DNA of 64,000 nt from Frischella perrara (GCF_000807275.1 NZ_CP009056.1:496001-560000), one strand, 5' to 3'; positions 18,891 to 28,561 are shown, counted from the stretch's first letter. Program-made: numbers and translations. The notes: a model not told the origin generated them from the letters alone.

Positions 18891-19841
18891 TTAAAGTAGT
18901 TTTATCAACATTTCTTCAAGTTTACCTTGGTCGATAGCAAAAGCACGAATTCCTTCTGCCAATTTTTCAACAGCCATTGGATCAGAATTATGTTGCCATC
19001 TAAATTCAGCTTCAGTCATAGCAGCAGGTCTATCAGCTTGCTCTTGTTGAGGATTTAATTTACGTTCAACTGGATCAGTAGAGTTTTGCATTTCAGTCAA
19101 CAAATTCGGTGATATCGTTAAACGATCACAACCTGCTAGTGCTAAAATTTGTTCAACCTTACGGAAACTAGCCCCCATAACAATAGTTTTATAATTATGC
19201 TGTTTATAGTAGTTATAAATATTACGAACAGATACAACACCTGGATCTGTATCAGCATCATAATTTTGAATTGGTTGCTTAGCTTGGTACCAATCGTAAA
19301 TTCGTCCAACAAATGGTGAAATCAAGAACACATTTGCTTCGGCACAAGCACGGGCTTGGGCAAACGAGAAGAGTAAGGTTAAATTACAATTAATACCTTC
19401 TTTTTCAAGTTGTTCTGCTGCACGAATGCCTTCCCAAGTTGAAGCTAATTTAATTAAGATTCGTGATCTATTAATGCCTTTTTGTTCATAAAGATGAATC
19501 AATTTCCGAGCTTTTTCTATACATTTATCTTTATCGAAAGAAAGTCGGGCATCGACTTCAGTTGAAATGCGACCTGGTATATATTTTAAAATTTCTACAC
19601 CGATATTGACTGCAACTTCATCACTGGCATTGATCAATTGCTCATGTCTAGAACCGCCAAGTTGTTTTGCTGTGTTAATAGCCGATTCAATTAAATGTTT
19701 GTATTGTGGTAATTGGGCTGCTTTTAACACTAAAGATGGATTAGTTGTAGCATCTTCTGGTGAAAATTGTTTAATAGAATCGATATCGCCAGTATCAGCA
19801 ACTACAACTGTAAACTTTTTGAATTCTTCTAATTGACTCAT
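18891..19841 (-). CDS. talB: Transaldolase
   Basis: Transfers dihydroxyacetone units between sugar phosphates through a Schiff base. The 316-aa product is E. coli TalB-like (317 aa): [11 protein letters not shown] and [14 protein letters not shown] at the start, VDARLSFD, the Schiff-base lysine in [12 protein letters not shown] near residue 132, [21 protein letters not shown] and [16 protein letters not shown]. First gene of a tal-tkt pair. Confidence 0.96.
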   Translation of the reverse strand: MSQLEEFKKFTVVVADTGDIDSIKQFSPEDATTNPSLVLKAAQLPQYKHLIESAINTAKQLGGSRHEQLINASDEVAVNIGVEILKYIPGRISTEVDARLSFDKDKCIEKARKLIHLYEQKGINRSRILIKLASTWEGIRAAEQLEKEGINCNLTLLFSFAQARACAEANVFLISPFVGRIYDWYQAKQPIQNYDADTDPGVVSVRNIYNYYKQHNYKTIVMGASFRKVEQILALAGCDRLTISPNLLTEMQNSTDPVERKLNPQQEQADRPAAMTEAEFRWQHNSDPMAVEKLAEGIRAFAIDQGKLEEMLIKLL

Positions 19842-20522
19842 ATGCCTGTCCTCAAATAAATGTATGTTTTAACATTATAAGCGAGCTTATTATAGTGAAG
19901 TTAATGTCTGAAAGACACAATAATTATTGTTCCAAATGTTATTTTTTGATGGATAAAAATTGCGTATTATGTTGATGTAAAACGGCAATTTTTCAATGAA
20001 TTAATATTAATGGTTAATATCTCATTAAAATTATCATGTTCGATAGAATATCTAAATACCAACAATTATATTTATAATGATTTTTACACTATAATTACTT
20101 AAATTAATATGAATTAGATAGTATTTTAAACCGCATAACATTTGTTTTTTGTTGCATTACTTTACATTATTTTCAAAATGAATAACGTTGTGTTTATCAC
20201 ATTATGAACAAACATATCACTTTTTAACGCTTATATTTATTTTCTTGATTTATTCATTCTATCTTAATTACAATATAAAAGATTAATAATTTGTATTGTT
20301 TATTTTATAAATATCAATTTTTATAAAAAAAATTAAGGTTAAATATTGCAGATGTTAATTAAGAAATTAAATAATAACAGTATATTTCTTAATTACTCTT
20401 GAATCTTATTTGAATAAATAGAACATCCATTAATAAGATTGGTGATTTTCATATTGGTATTAATTGGGCAATAATCAAATAAAAATTCAATTTAGAAAAA
20501 TATAAGTAGTAGGAAGGATTTC
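19842..20522. other. Long AT-rich gap between talB and an orphan secreted-protein gene
   Basis: About 680 bases, markedly AT-rich even for this genome, with no gene I can support. It must contain the talB promoter (minus) and the promoter of the gene at 20523 (plus). Inverted repeat TAATTAAGAAAT / ATTTCTTAATTA lies in the leader of the latter. Such composition is typical of xenogeneically silenced regions; that is inference. Confidence 0.5.
20356..20395. repeat. Inverted repeat in the leader of the orphan secreted protein gene
   Basis: TAATTAAGAAAT (20356-20367) and ATTTCTTAATTA (20384-20395), 12-bp perfect arms with a 16-base loop. Could be a regulator-binding site or a leader hairpin. Confidence 0.4.
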
Positions 20523-22028
20523 ATGACAAAGGATGAGTTTAATCATTATGGTGTTTCTATATCATTAAAATCAAATAACTCTAAGCTGGCAAGGATAGAC
20601 CGATATAATAAGAGTTTATTTAGGTTAATCACACTATCTTCATTATTAATATATATAATTTGTTCCGTCTTATTTTTTAAACCAGGGCATGCATCTTTAT
20701 CATTATCTACAAGGGAAACAGTTGTTGGTAGTGCTCCTTATTTAACTTTAGATAATGGTAAAACAAAAATAACCGATACAATCGATTTAGTGAGTTTCAG
20801 TTTTAAAGACGATAAAGATATTACTTATACCTTTAAAAAATCAACAAATACAACAACAGCTGAAAAACCATTTCCTTTGCCATATAGTTCCATAAAAACC
20901 TTTGCTGATTTAGATTTCCCGATATTAAATGACTTACTTATTACCCCAAAAGATAGCTATGTTGTTCAATTCAATGATCCTCTCTTTAATGATTATTTTC
21001 GTGATGATGATGGCGACGAAATAATAACTAAAACTGGTTCTTTATCATTGAGGTTTTATAAACGTTTTTCTGACCCGTTCAAAAGTAGCGATAAACTAAG
21101 TCCATGCGTTGACTTTTATAAAATTGTGATTCAAGCAACTGGTTATCAAGTTGATACTCAATATGGGATTCCGAGGAGAGGGGATGAAGGACATACAGAT
21201 TATACCACTTTTTATGTTCGAAGCGAACCATCAGAACCTTTTGCGTGTTGGGCAACACCTAATTTAAATGGTTATCTTTCGGAGGAGATGAAAGGTCCAT
21301 CAAGTCAGTGGGCTGATGATAAAGGCTTTTTATTACAAGATGTTAATGAACCTGCTAAAAATTTTCCAACAGTAGGGGCTCATGGTCTATTTTTTGATTT
21401 AACTATCGCAGGCGCATTGTCAAAAGATGTCAGTTATACGAAACAACCTAGTGATTCAAATATTAGTCTAGATTTAAGTTTAAAAGAAAATAAGAAAGAG
21501 AGTAGTTTTAATAAATTAAATGTTAAATTAGTTGGTCCGAAGGATGGTGTTTCTAAAACTAGTGCTTCTGTTAAACCAACTACGTTTATTATTTATGCAG
21601 GTACAGAAAAAAAAGTACCTATATATAGTTTCACTATTTCAAAATGGTTTATTTTAAAACCAGGTCTTGGAGAAGGTTATGAATCATCTGAAGCTTACTG
21701 TAATAATATTGGTTATCAAATTGCAAGTGTTTCAGATTTAACTAACGCTAATAATAATTTTTATCCTCGTTGGGACAAAGGTTTACCGGGTCAAGGGAAT
21801 AAGTATCAGAGAAGAATTGGTGGGGGGCTATTGGCAGAATGGGGAGAAATATTACAGAATTATTATCAAAATATTCCTATCATCATTAAAACCGAGTTTT
21901 ATGTTTTTTGGGCACGTGAGAAAGCAAATAACAATGATTATTATGATGTTAATGATGTGGGACATGGACATATTGGAGCTAATGTGAACACTATAAAAAC
22001 CCATAGGGCTATATGTGTTTCACCATAA
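20523..22028 (+). CDS. Orphan secreted or surface protein with extended signal peptide
   Basis: Unrecognised 501-aa protein. The first ~30 residues are polar and charged, followed by a hydrophobic segment (about 34-53) ending in GHA, which looks like a long signal peptide of the kind seen in autotransporters and inverse autotransporters. The mature part is rich in S, T, D, K and predicted beta structure, without a visible membrane barrel. Cysteines occur in SPCVDF, FACWAT, AYCNNIGYQIAS and the last residues AICVSP. The C-terminal block (about 390-501, with SVSDLTNANN, IGGGLLAEWG and YVFWAREK) looks like a compact disulfide-closed domain, reminiscent of lectin-like or invasin-type adhesion domains; this is only a resemblance. 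A very strong ribosome site AGGAAGGA precedes the ATG. Monocistronic. Confidence 0.7.
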   Translation: MTKDEFNHYGVSISLKSNNSKLARIDRYNKSLFRLITLSSLLIYIICSVLFFKPGHASLSLSTRETVVGSAPYLTLDNGKTKITDTIDLVSFSFKDDKDITYTFKKSTNTTTAEKPFPLPYSSIKTFADLDFPILNDLLITPKDSYVVQFNDPLFNDYFRDDDGDEIITKTGSLSLRFYKRFSDPFKSSDKLSPCVDFYKIVIQATGYQVDTQYGIPRRGDEGHTDYTTFYVRSEPSEPFACWATPNLNGYLSEEMKGPSSQWADDKGFLLQDVNEPAKNFPTVGAHGLFFDLTIAGALSKDVSYTKQPSDSNISLDLSLKENKKESSFNKLNVKLVGPKDGVSKTSASVKPTTFIIYAGTEKKVPIYSFTISKWFILKPGLGEGYESSEAYCNNIGYQIASVSDLTNANNNFYPRWDKGLPGQGNKYQRRIGGGLLAEWGEILQNYYQNIPIIIKTEFYVFWAREKANNNDYYDVNDVGHGHIGANVNTIKTHRAICVSP

Positions 22029-22056
22029 AAAGATATAAAAATTTTAAGATTTGATT

Positions 22057-22090
22057 TGTAAAAAATACCCTGTTAATTTTAACAGGGTAA
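22057..22090 (-). terminator. Bidirectional terminator between ppa and the secreted-protein gene
   Basis: ACCCTGTTAA / TTAACAGGGT 10-bp stem with a 2-base loop. On the minus strand it is followed by a T-run, so it terminates ppa. It can also form in the convergent transcript. Confidence 0.8.
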
Positions 22091-22102
22091 AATAATGTGA
22101 AA

Positions 22103-22630
22103 TTATTTTTTAGCGCGCTCAAAAGATTCAAGAATCTCTTTACGAGCAACTTCAGCGTTATCCCAACCATCAACTTTAACCCATTTACCAGACTCAAGAT
22201 CTTTGTAATGTTCAAAGAAATGTTTGATTTGCGCTTTTAATAATTCAGGTAAATCAGTAACATCTTTAATATGATCATATTCTTTAGATAGCTTACTATG
22301 GGGTACAGCGATTAATTTTGCATCTTGACCTGCTTCATCTGTCATTTTTAATACGCCCACAGGACGACAACGAATCACAGAACCCGGTTGTAGTGGATAA
22401 GGAGTTGGTACAAGTACATCAACCGGATCACCATCCAGAGATAAAGTGTGATTGATATAACCATAATTGCAAGGGTAGAACATTGCCGAAGACATAAAAC
22501 GATCAACAAATACCGCACCACTATCTTTATCAACTTCGTATTTTATTGGATCAGCATTAGCTGGAATTTCTATTACTACATAAATATCATCAGGTAGTGA
22601 TTTACCTGCTGGTACATTTAAAAGTCCCAT
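22103..22630 (-). CDS. ppa: Inorganic pyrophosphatase
   Basis: Cytoplasmic family I soluble pyrophosphatase that hydrolyses PPi to drive biosynthesis. The 175-aa product matches E. coli Ppa (176 aa), with [27 protein letters not shown], the metal site [22 protein letters not shown] and the end [18 protein letters not shown] precedes the start. Single-gene unit with its own terminator. Confidence 0.97.
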   Translation of the reverse strand: MGLLNVPAGKSLPDDIYVVIEIPANADPIKYEVDKDSGAVFVDRFMSSAMFYPCNYGYINHTLSLDGDPVDVLVPTPYPLQPGSVIRCRPVGVLKMTDEAGQDAKLIAVPHSKLSKEYDHIKDVTDLPELLKAQIKHFFEHYKDLESGKWVKVDGWDNAEVARKEILESFERAKK

Positions 22631-22955
22631 TTTATTATCCTTAAATTGTAAGCTTTGATTTGCATGATAAAAGGCTAACTATTATATACTGATTCTGGGT
22701 AACTTTGTACTTTTTGATTAACTAAAGCATAGATGAAAAATGAACATAGCTGAAAAGAATTAGATTTATTGCAGTCCTATGAAACATAGATAAGTAATCA
22801 ACTTTCGTTACAGTATAATGCTAATTAATAAGAAAGCTATATAGTGCGCATTTTTATTCACGTGACTAATGCATAATAGTAAAGTATAAAGGGTAAGTAG
22901 CGGCTTACTTTAATTAATTCTACACCCACCAATTGATAGGTGTAGTTTATGTAAA
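22631..22955. other. Intergenic region between ppa and the OPT transporter gene
   Basis: A 325-base gap that contains the ppa promoter and, at 22920-22945, a weak hairpin CTACACC / GGTGTAG just after the transporter stop that probably marks its transcript end. A GTAAGTAGCGGCTTAC element lies near 22892. No gene is seen. Confidence 0.45.
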
Positions 22956-24986
22956 TTAGAGCTCTTTTTTAAGCGCTGATAATGCTCTACGTATAAACGC
23001 AAAACATATCATAATGAATATCATCAAACCAATAAATTGCTCAACTATAATGCTATTTGTTCCAAAGATAGCTTGCATATATTCATTCAGAGCTAAAGGA
23101 GAATTATTATTACTGCTTGAAGAACTGATCACAATAATTACAGCTAAAATAACACCGACTAGTGTTTCGCCAACAATAAGCCCAGAAGCGATCAGTGCGC
23201 CTTTTTGCTCTGCTTTACGTTGATGTTCAATATTGCTGCTGAGTTTATTTGCACGACGACTCACGAACCATGATATCAAGGCACCAATAAAAATTGGTGT
23301 AATGATTAATGGTGGTAAATAAATACCCATACCAACCGCTAGAGCAGGTAAACGAAATTTAGAATTCGTTTTTGCTAAGCATAAATCAATAACGATAATC
23401 ACTGCACCAATAGCTAGACCTATTAAAATCATGGACCATTCCATTTGATTTGAAAAAATTCCTTTTGCAATTGTCGCAACTAAGGTCGCTTGTGGAGCCG
23501 GTAAAATCTGTTTAGGATCCATATTAGCTCTTGGCGTTGCGCCACTAAAGCCATAAGCGTGATAAAGGATATCTAATACAGGTGCAATTACAATAGCACC
23601 AATAACTACTCCCAATAATAATGCTATTTGTTGACGCCAAGGTGTGGCTTTGACTAAATAACCTGTTTTTAAATCTTGTAAATTATCGTTTGATATTGTT
23701 GCCACAGCCAATACTGCGCTAGTTGTGAATAATGCTAAAGCAGTAATAAAGTGTTCGCCTTCGGCTGTTGATAACATACCATTTATTTTTCCTAAACCTA
23801 AAAACAGTAACGCAATAACAGTAATTGCAATGATACTAATTCCAGAAATAGGGCTTGCAGATGAACCGACTAAACCAGCCATATAGCCACAAGCTGCAGC
23901 GATTAGAAAACCCATGAAAAATGCAAATAATACTGAACAAACTACCAATGTCCATCCAATACCTGAAGACAACCCACTATCAGCAATAAAAGAATGAAAG
24001 GTAATAAATAAAATTACTAGCATACTTGCCATTATAATTAAGATTGTTTTAGGCGACAGATCTTGTTCTGTACGATCAATATTATTGAATGACTTTTCGG
24101 ACTTGAGCGTTGTAAGCGTGTTTTTTAGCCCTTGATAAACAGGTTTAATTAATGTTAAAAGTGTCCAAATAGCAGCAATTGAAATAGTACCGGCACCTAT
24201 AAATCGTAAGTCTTTAGACCATAATCCCATGGCAACATCAGCTAATGACGCATTAGATGGATAATCGGTTAAAGAACTTAAAATTGGAATTGCGAAACCC
24301 CATGAAATAATATTGCCGATTAAAATTGCAATACCCGACATAATACCAACTAAGTATCCAGCACTTAATAGTGCTAAAGAAAACCCTAGTGGTATTTGAA
24401 ATATTGATTTTCCATGACTAAACCAATAAGCCGTACCATCGGCGACAACTTTAAATCCGTTAGTTAATAAACTAACAACTGCTGCAATACTACCACCAAA
24501 AATGATATCTTTTAGTCCTTCATTGTCGGCTCTGGTTGTGGCATTATTTTCAGCATCGCTACCGGCTTTTAATATTTCAGCCGCAGCTACACCTTCAGGA
24601 AAAGGTAAATTACTCTTCACGACCATGACTTGACGGAGTGGAATTGTAAATAACACTCCAAGCATGCCACCAGAAGCACAAATAGCAAAAGTAAGCCAGA
24701 AAGGAAAACTCTGCCAGTAACCTACCATTAATAATGCAGGTAGAATAAAGATCATTGAAGATAAGGTACCCGCAGCTGATGCCTGAGTTTGTACCATATT
24801 ATTTTCAAGGATTGAAGAACCTGGAAAAAAGCGTAAAACCGCCATTGATATTACTGCCGCCGGAATTGCAGAAGAGATGGTTAGACCTACTTTCAATCCT
24901 AAGTAAATATTTGATGCAGTAAAAATGACAGTAATAAAAGCCCCTAAGATCATTCCTCTTAGAGTGAGTTCACGTACGTTGTGCAT
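22956..24986 (-). CDS. OPT family oligopeptide transporter
   Basis: Polytopic inner-membrane transporter of the OPT/YSL superfamily, proton-coupled uptake of small peptides or metal chelates. The 676-aa protein has about 14-16 hydrophobic segments. It starts with ELTLRGMILGAFITVIFTASNIYLGLKVGLTISSAIPAAV split over the first two helices and contains the family motif NNMVQTQASAAGTL near residue 61, LPFPEGVAAAEILKAG near 126 and GLVGSSASPISGISI near 370. It resembles the bacterial branch typified by Haemophilus HI0561. Substrate is unknown. Monocistronic. Confidence 0.9.
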   Translation of the reverse strand: MHNVRELTLRGMILGAFITVIFTASNIYLGLKVGLTISSAIPAAVISMAVLRFFPGSSILENNMVQTQASAAGTLSSMIFILPALLMVGYWQSFPFWLTFAICASGGMLGVLFTIPLRQVMVVKSNLPFPEGVAAAEILKAGSDAENNATTRADNEGLKDIIFGGSIAAVVSLLTNGFKVVADGTAYWFSHGKSIFQIPLGFSLALLSAGYLVGIMSGIAILIGNIISWGFAIPILSSLTDYPSNASLADVAMGLWSKDLRFIGAGTISIAAIWTLLTLIKPVYQGLKNTLTTLKSEKSFNNIDRTEQDLSPKTILIIMASMLVILFITFHSFIADSGLSSGIGWTLVVCSVLFAFFMGFLIAAACGYMAGLVGSSASPISGISIIAITVIALLFLGLGKINGMLSTAEGEHFITALALFTTSAVLAVATISNDNLQDLKTGYLVKATPWRQQIALLLGVVIGAIVIAPVLDILYHAYGFSGATPRANMDPKQILPAPQATLVATIAKGIFSNQMEWSMILIGLAIGAVIIVIDLCLAKTNSKFRLPALAVGMGIYLPPLIITPIFIGALISWFVSRRANKLSSNIEHQRKAEQKGALIASGLIVGETLVGVILAVIIVISSSSSNNNSPLALNEYMQAIFGTNSIIVEQFIGLMIFIMICFAFIRRALSALKKEL

Positions 24987-25299
24987 ATGTTTATATCAAT
25001 ATCAATAAGTTAAGTGATCCAGTATACTATAAATTTCGCAAGTAGAAAAATGCTGATAATTCGAGGATTTATGTTGAGTGTAAAAAATAATCATTTATTA
25101 TGATTATTATTCATTAATTTATTGTAGAAAATATTCACCTTTGAATTGTTATTAAATGTTGCACTTAAAAATTAAGCTTAAGTTAATTTGTACCATTAAA
25201 ATAATTAAAAGAGATAAGGATTTATACTTATCATTAGGTTAAACTCGCATTTTTACTGACTGTCAGTATAATAACGCTAATAATTTAATTTAATGAGAG
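24987..25299. other. Divergent promoter region OPT transporter / mazG
   Basis: A gap of 313 bases, AT-rich, with promoters for both flanking genes. The only notable element is the 15-bp palindrome beside the mazG -10 box (listed separately). Confidence 0.45.
25254..25272 (+). promoter_or_regulatory. mazG promoter -10 box with overlapping palindrome
   Basis: TACTGAC-T-GTCAGTA (25254-25268) is a perfect palindrome that overlaps the TATAAT at 25267-25272. A -35 box is not obvious. The layout suggests an operator for a dimeric regulator. Confidence 0.4.
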
Positions 25300-26085
25300 A
25301 TGAAATTGCAAGCTATTGATAAACTAATCGCGATACTCAAGCAATTACGTGATCCTATTACTGGTTGTGATTGGGATAAAGTGCAAACTTTTGATTCAAT
25401 TACATCTTGTACTTTAGAAGAAACTTATGAAGTGCTAGATACGATTAAGCAAAAAAACTACCCAGAACTTCAAAAGGAATTAGGCGATTTATTATTTCAA
25501 ATCGTTTTTTATGCTGAATTAGCCGATGAGCAAAAGTTATTCAATTTTGATGATGTTTGCCAAGCAATTTGCGATAAATTGATTCAACGTCATCCTCATA
25601 TTTTTAGTGAAAATAAACGTAAAGTTGCTTGGGAAACCTTAAAACAACAAGAACGTAATCAAAAAAAACAATTTTCTATACTTGATGATATCCCACTATC
25701 CATGCCAGCGTTAATGCGCGCAGAAAAAGTGCAAAAACGATGTGCATCAGTTGGGTTCGATTGGAATACCTTGCCACCAGTTGTGGATAAAGTTAAAGAA
25801 GAATTGGAAGAGGTTTTTGTTGAACTTAATCGTGAAAATCCAATTAAAAAAAATATTGAAGAAGAAATAGGAGATTTACTTTTTGCCACCGTAAATTTAG
25901 CTCGTCATTTAGGATTACATTCTGAATTTATCTTACAGCAAGCTATACACAAGTTTACCCAACGATTTAATTATATTGAGACCTATTTTAATAATAAGAA
26001 TCAAGCATTAAGTGATATTACACTTGAAGAAATGGAATCGGTATGGCAACAAGCCAAACAACATGAAAAACAGAAGTTAAAGTAA
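25300..26085 (+). CDS. mazG: Nucleoside triphosphate pyrophosphohydrolase MazG
   Basis: Hydrolyses (d)NTPs to monophosphates and PPi; in E. coli it also affects ppGpp levels and cell survival. The 261-aa product has two MazG repeats: the first with LRDPITGCDWDKVQT, EETYEVLDTI and ELGDLLFQIVFYAE (the EExxE and ExxD metal ligands), the second with KVKEELEEVF and EEIGDLLFATVNLARHLG. E. coli order is mazG-pyrG-eno; here two genes are inserted between mazG and pyrG. The ATG at 25300 follows GAGAG. Confidence 0.95.
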   Translation: MKLQAIDKLIAILKQLRDPITGCDWDKVQTFDSITSCTLEETYEVLDTIKQKNYPELQKELGDLLFQIVFYAELADEQKLFNFDDVCQAICDKLIQRHPHIFSENKRKVAWETLKQQERNQKKQFSILDDIPLSMPALMRAEKVQKRCASVGFDWNTLPPVVDKVKEELEEVFVELNRENPIKKNIEEEIGDLLFATVNLARHLGLHSEFILQQAIHKFTQRFNYIETYFNNKNQALSDITLEEMESVWQQAKQHEKQKLK

Positions 26086-26095
26086 GAGGTGTAGT

Positions 26096-26536
26096 ATGTC
26101 ATTAGACAATAATGAACTTTATCAAGAAATTCAAGCTTGGGCACAAAATGCTATTTTTAACAGTCCGACCTGGAGCATTAATCAACTTGATTATACGGAA
26201 AAAAGCATTAGCGTTGTCGAAGTTATCTTAAGTGAGTTGGCGGATAAAAATCTATTGTTATCCGAAGAACAAGTTACGATGATAACACAAGAATATGGAT
26301 GTTATTTGTTACTGACCGCATATAAATTATATGGTGGTGAGTTTTTTTGGAATAACGATGCTGAACAACCGATGCTTATAGTCGGAGAACCTAAAGCTAC
26401 AATTGTTCTGATGACTTGGCAAAAAGTTCATGGTCGCTTAATGGGAGACGAAGCAGATCACATTGCTTACTTTATGGAGCAATATGGTAAGCAAGCAAAG
26501 TGCCCAGAAGAGGGTAAGCAATTAATTTATATTTAA
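26096..26536 (+). CDS. Uncharacterised 146-aa protein downstream of mazG
   Basis: I do not recognise this gene. The product is acidic, has no signal peptide or membrane segment, and is probably cytoplasmic and mainly helical at the start (NNELYQEIQAWAQNAIF) with a mixed C-terminal half (YLLLTAYKLYGGEFFW, MLIVGEPKATIVLMTWQKV). Two cysteines (one in EYGCYLL, one in AKCPEEG) have no zinc-like spacing. It begins 10 bases after the mazG stop with AGAGGTGT as ribosome site, so it is almost certainly co-transcribed with mazG. A mazG-linked role is possible but unproven. Confidence 0.75.
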   Translation: MSLDNNELYQEIQAWAQNAIFNSPTWSINQLDYTEKSISVVEVILSELADKNLLLSEEQVTMITQEYGCYLLLTAYKLYGGEFFWNNDAEQPMLIVGEPKATIVLMTWQKVHGRLMGDEADHIAYFMEQYGKQAKCPEEGKQLIYI

Positions 26537-26881
26537 TAATTAATTATGTCGTGATGCTTATTGCAGCGCAGTGATCCCATCATAGTTTTGTTTAACATTT
26601 TTATTTTTTGAGTGTAAAGTAATTTTTAACAATTTGTTGTAATAAAACTATGAAAGATCAACTAATGTTAGTTGTTGACTAACCAGTAACAATGATAACT
26701 TTAAAGAGTTGGCAAAGTAAGTTACTCTTAGCCGGAAATGAAACGGGTAAGTTTGCAAAATATATTCATTAGTTTTGTAAATCGCTTCAAACTTATAATA
26801 AGGCAATAAAGATTTTGTACAAATCAATTTTATTTAGGTATGATCGCGCTAATAGACTTGGATAAAAATAAGGCAATATTA
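26537..26881. other. Intergenic region upstream of the YbjD-like gene
   Basis: A gap of about 345 bases. It holds a short palindrome CAACTAA-TG-TTAGTTG (26659-26674) and an unsupported 26-codon ORF starting at the ATG near 26692. It presumably contains the promoter of the downstream gene. Confidence 0.4.
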
Positions 26882-28504
26882 ATGTACTTATGCGAAGTTG
26901 ATATATGCGGTTTCAAGGGGATAAAACAGTTAACTTTATCATTAAATAAAGATGCCAATGTCTTAATTGGAGAAAATCAATGGGGGCGTTCTAGTTTAAT
27001 TAGCGCACTTATGTTGATATCGTTAGATAATTTTTATTACCAATTTACAGCTAATGATTTTTTTAATGATGATCATTATCAGCCGAATACGGCAACGATT
27101 CGTTACAAATTTGCTGAAATGAATCCTCAAGAATTAGATAGTCAGTCATACCATTCATTAAATTGTGTCGCTTACCAATCTGTTGAATTCAAAAAATTAA
27201 TTACTTACCAAATTAAAGCTACCAAAGAACAAGATAAAATAGTAACCGAGCATCAGTTTCTTGATAATAATGGTAAAGAAATAAAAAATGTAGATCATTA
27301 TAGCTTAATTAAACAATTAATCAGTTTAAACCCATGTATGCGGTTAAAGAATCCTGTTGATAGCTCCAACTTACCGGTTACTAATCAACCTCTTTCAGAT
27401 TATTATATTCAACAATTATCAGCGAAACTAAGTGAACATGCTAAACAGTTCTCGAACGAAGATTTAATTAAAAGTTTAACTACTGCAAAAGCACTATTTG
27501 AATATTATTTGGCAGATAGCTCAACTCGGTTTCGCTACCGTAATAGTAATATAAAAACAATTCCTAATTCTCAAGATTGGGATTCTTTAGAAAGGTTAAA
27601 TAATATTTTAGATGAGTTAGATGATAATTATATTCGAACCATGTTAATGGGAATTTTTGGTTCAATATTTATTGCACATAATGCAAATCAAATTCATCCT
27701 AACGCCATTCCTATTTTGGTTATGGAAGAACCCGAAAGTCAATTACATCCTATTATATTATCCGTCGGTTTTCGATTGTTAAAAAACTTCCCTGCGCAAA
27801 AGTTTATTACTACTAATTCCAGTGATTTGTTATCTTTATTTGCTTTGAAAAATATTTATCATTTAATTCGTAAGCCTTCTGGAATTATGGCTATGAATAT
27901 TGGTGAAAAAGGATTGAGTCGGGATGATAACCGTAAAATTATGTTTCATATTTTATATCGGCGAGCTTCGGCTATGTTTGCACGTTGTTGGTTATTAGTT
28001 GAAGGAGAAACAGAAGTTTGGTTATTACGTGAATTAGCAGAGCTTAGTGGTTTTCATCTTAATGCAGAAGGGATTCAATTGATTGAATTTGCACAATGTG
28101 GATTAAAACCTTTAATTCGTTATGCTAATAAAATGGGTATTCATTGGTACGTTTTAACCGATGGTGATACAGCAGGTAAAAAATATGCTAATACTGTGCG
28201 TTCATTATGTCCTGAAGGAACAAGTGCAGATCAATTCTTAACAGTCTTACCTTCACGTGATATTGAAAACTTTATGTTTGAACATGGTTTTAGTCATGTT
28301 TATAAAAAGATAGCTTTTAATACAACAGATTATATTGATATTCCTGTTAATCGTATTGTTCATAAAGCAATAAAGAAGACCTCTAAGCCTGATTTAGCAA
28401 TTGCGATTTGTGATGATGTAAGAATAAGAGGTTCTCAAACTATTCCTAAATTACTTAAACAAACTTTTAGTAAGGTTATGCAATTGACTAAGCAATTTTA
28501 TTAA
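26882..28504 (+). CDS. ybjD: OLD-family ATP-dependent endonuclease-like protein (YbjD) with altered P-loop
   Basis: OLD-family protein: an N-terminal ABC/SMC-type ATPase domain joined to a C-terminal TOPRIM nuclease-type domain. The 540-aa product aligns with E. coli YbjD (552 aa): VDICGFKGIKQLTL, LVMEEPESQLHPI (Walker B and signature region), TTNSSDLLSL, then TOPRIM motifs RCWLLVEGETEVWLL, FAQCGLKPLIRYANKMGIHW, VLTDGDTAGKKYA and PSRDIENFMF. Striking: the Walker A reads GENQWGRSS where E. coli has GENAWGKSS, so the catalytic lysine is arginine. TOPRIM acidic residues are intact. The ATG at 26882 has AAGG 8 bases upstream and fits homology better than the start 14 codons earlier. Function of YbjD is not established; related OLD proteins act in defence or repair. 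Confidence 0.88.
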   Translation: MYLCEVDICGFKGIKQLTLSLNKDANVLIGENQWGRSSLISALMLISLDNFYYQFTANDFFNDDHYQPNTATIRYKFAEMNPQELDSQSYHSLNCVAYQSVEFKKLITYQIKATKEQDKIVTEHQFLDNNGKEIKNVDHYSLIKQLISLNPCMRLKNPVDSSNLPVTNQPLSDYYIQQLSAKLSEHAKQFSNEDLIKSLTTAKALFEYYLADSSTRFRYRNSNIKTIPNSQDWDSLERLNNILDELDDNYIRTMLMGIFGSIFIAHNANQIHPNAIPILVMEEPESQLHPIILSVGFRLLKNFPAQKFITTNSSDLLSLFALKNIYHLIRKPSGIMAMNIGEKGLSRDDNRKIMFHILYRRASAMFARCWLLVEGETEVWLLRELAELSGFHLNAEGIQLIEFAQCGLKPLIRYANKMGIHWYVLTDGDTAGKKYANTVRSLCPEGTSADQFLTVLPSRDIENFMFEHGFSHVYKKIAFNTTDYIDIPVNRIVHKAIKKTSKPDLAIAICDDVRIRGSQTIPKLLKQTFSKVMQLTKQFY

Positions 28505-28533
28505 GATGAGTCATTAAAAAAGGAATTATTTGA

Positions 28534-28561
28534 TTGTGGCAAAAGTTCGGTTCTGTTATAC
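28534..28561 (+). promoter_or_regulatory. Probable pyrG promoter
   Basis: TTGTGG (28534-28539), 16-base spacer, TTATAC (28556-28561). It leaves a leader of about 100 bases before pyrG. Confidence 0.45.

Noticed and set aside
26692-26772. Short ORF of 26 codons upstream of the YbjD-like gene
   Set aside because: No ribosome site and too short to judge by sequence alone.
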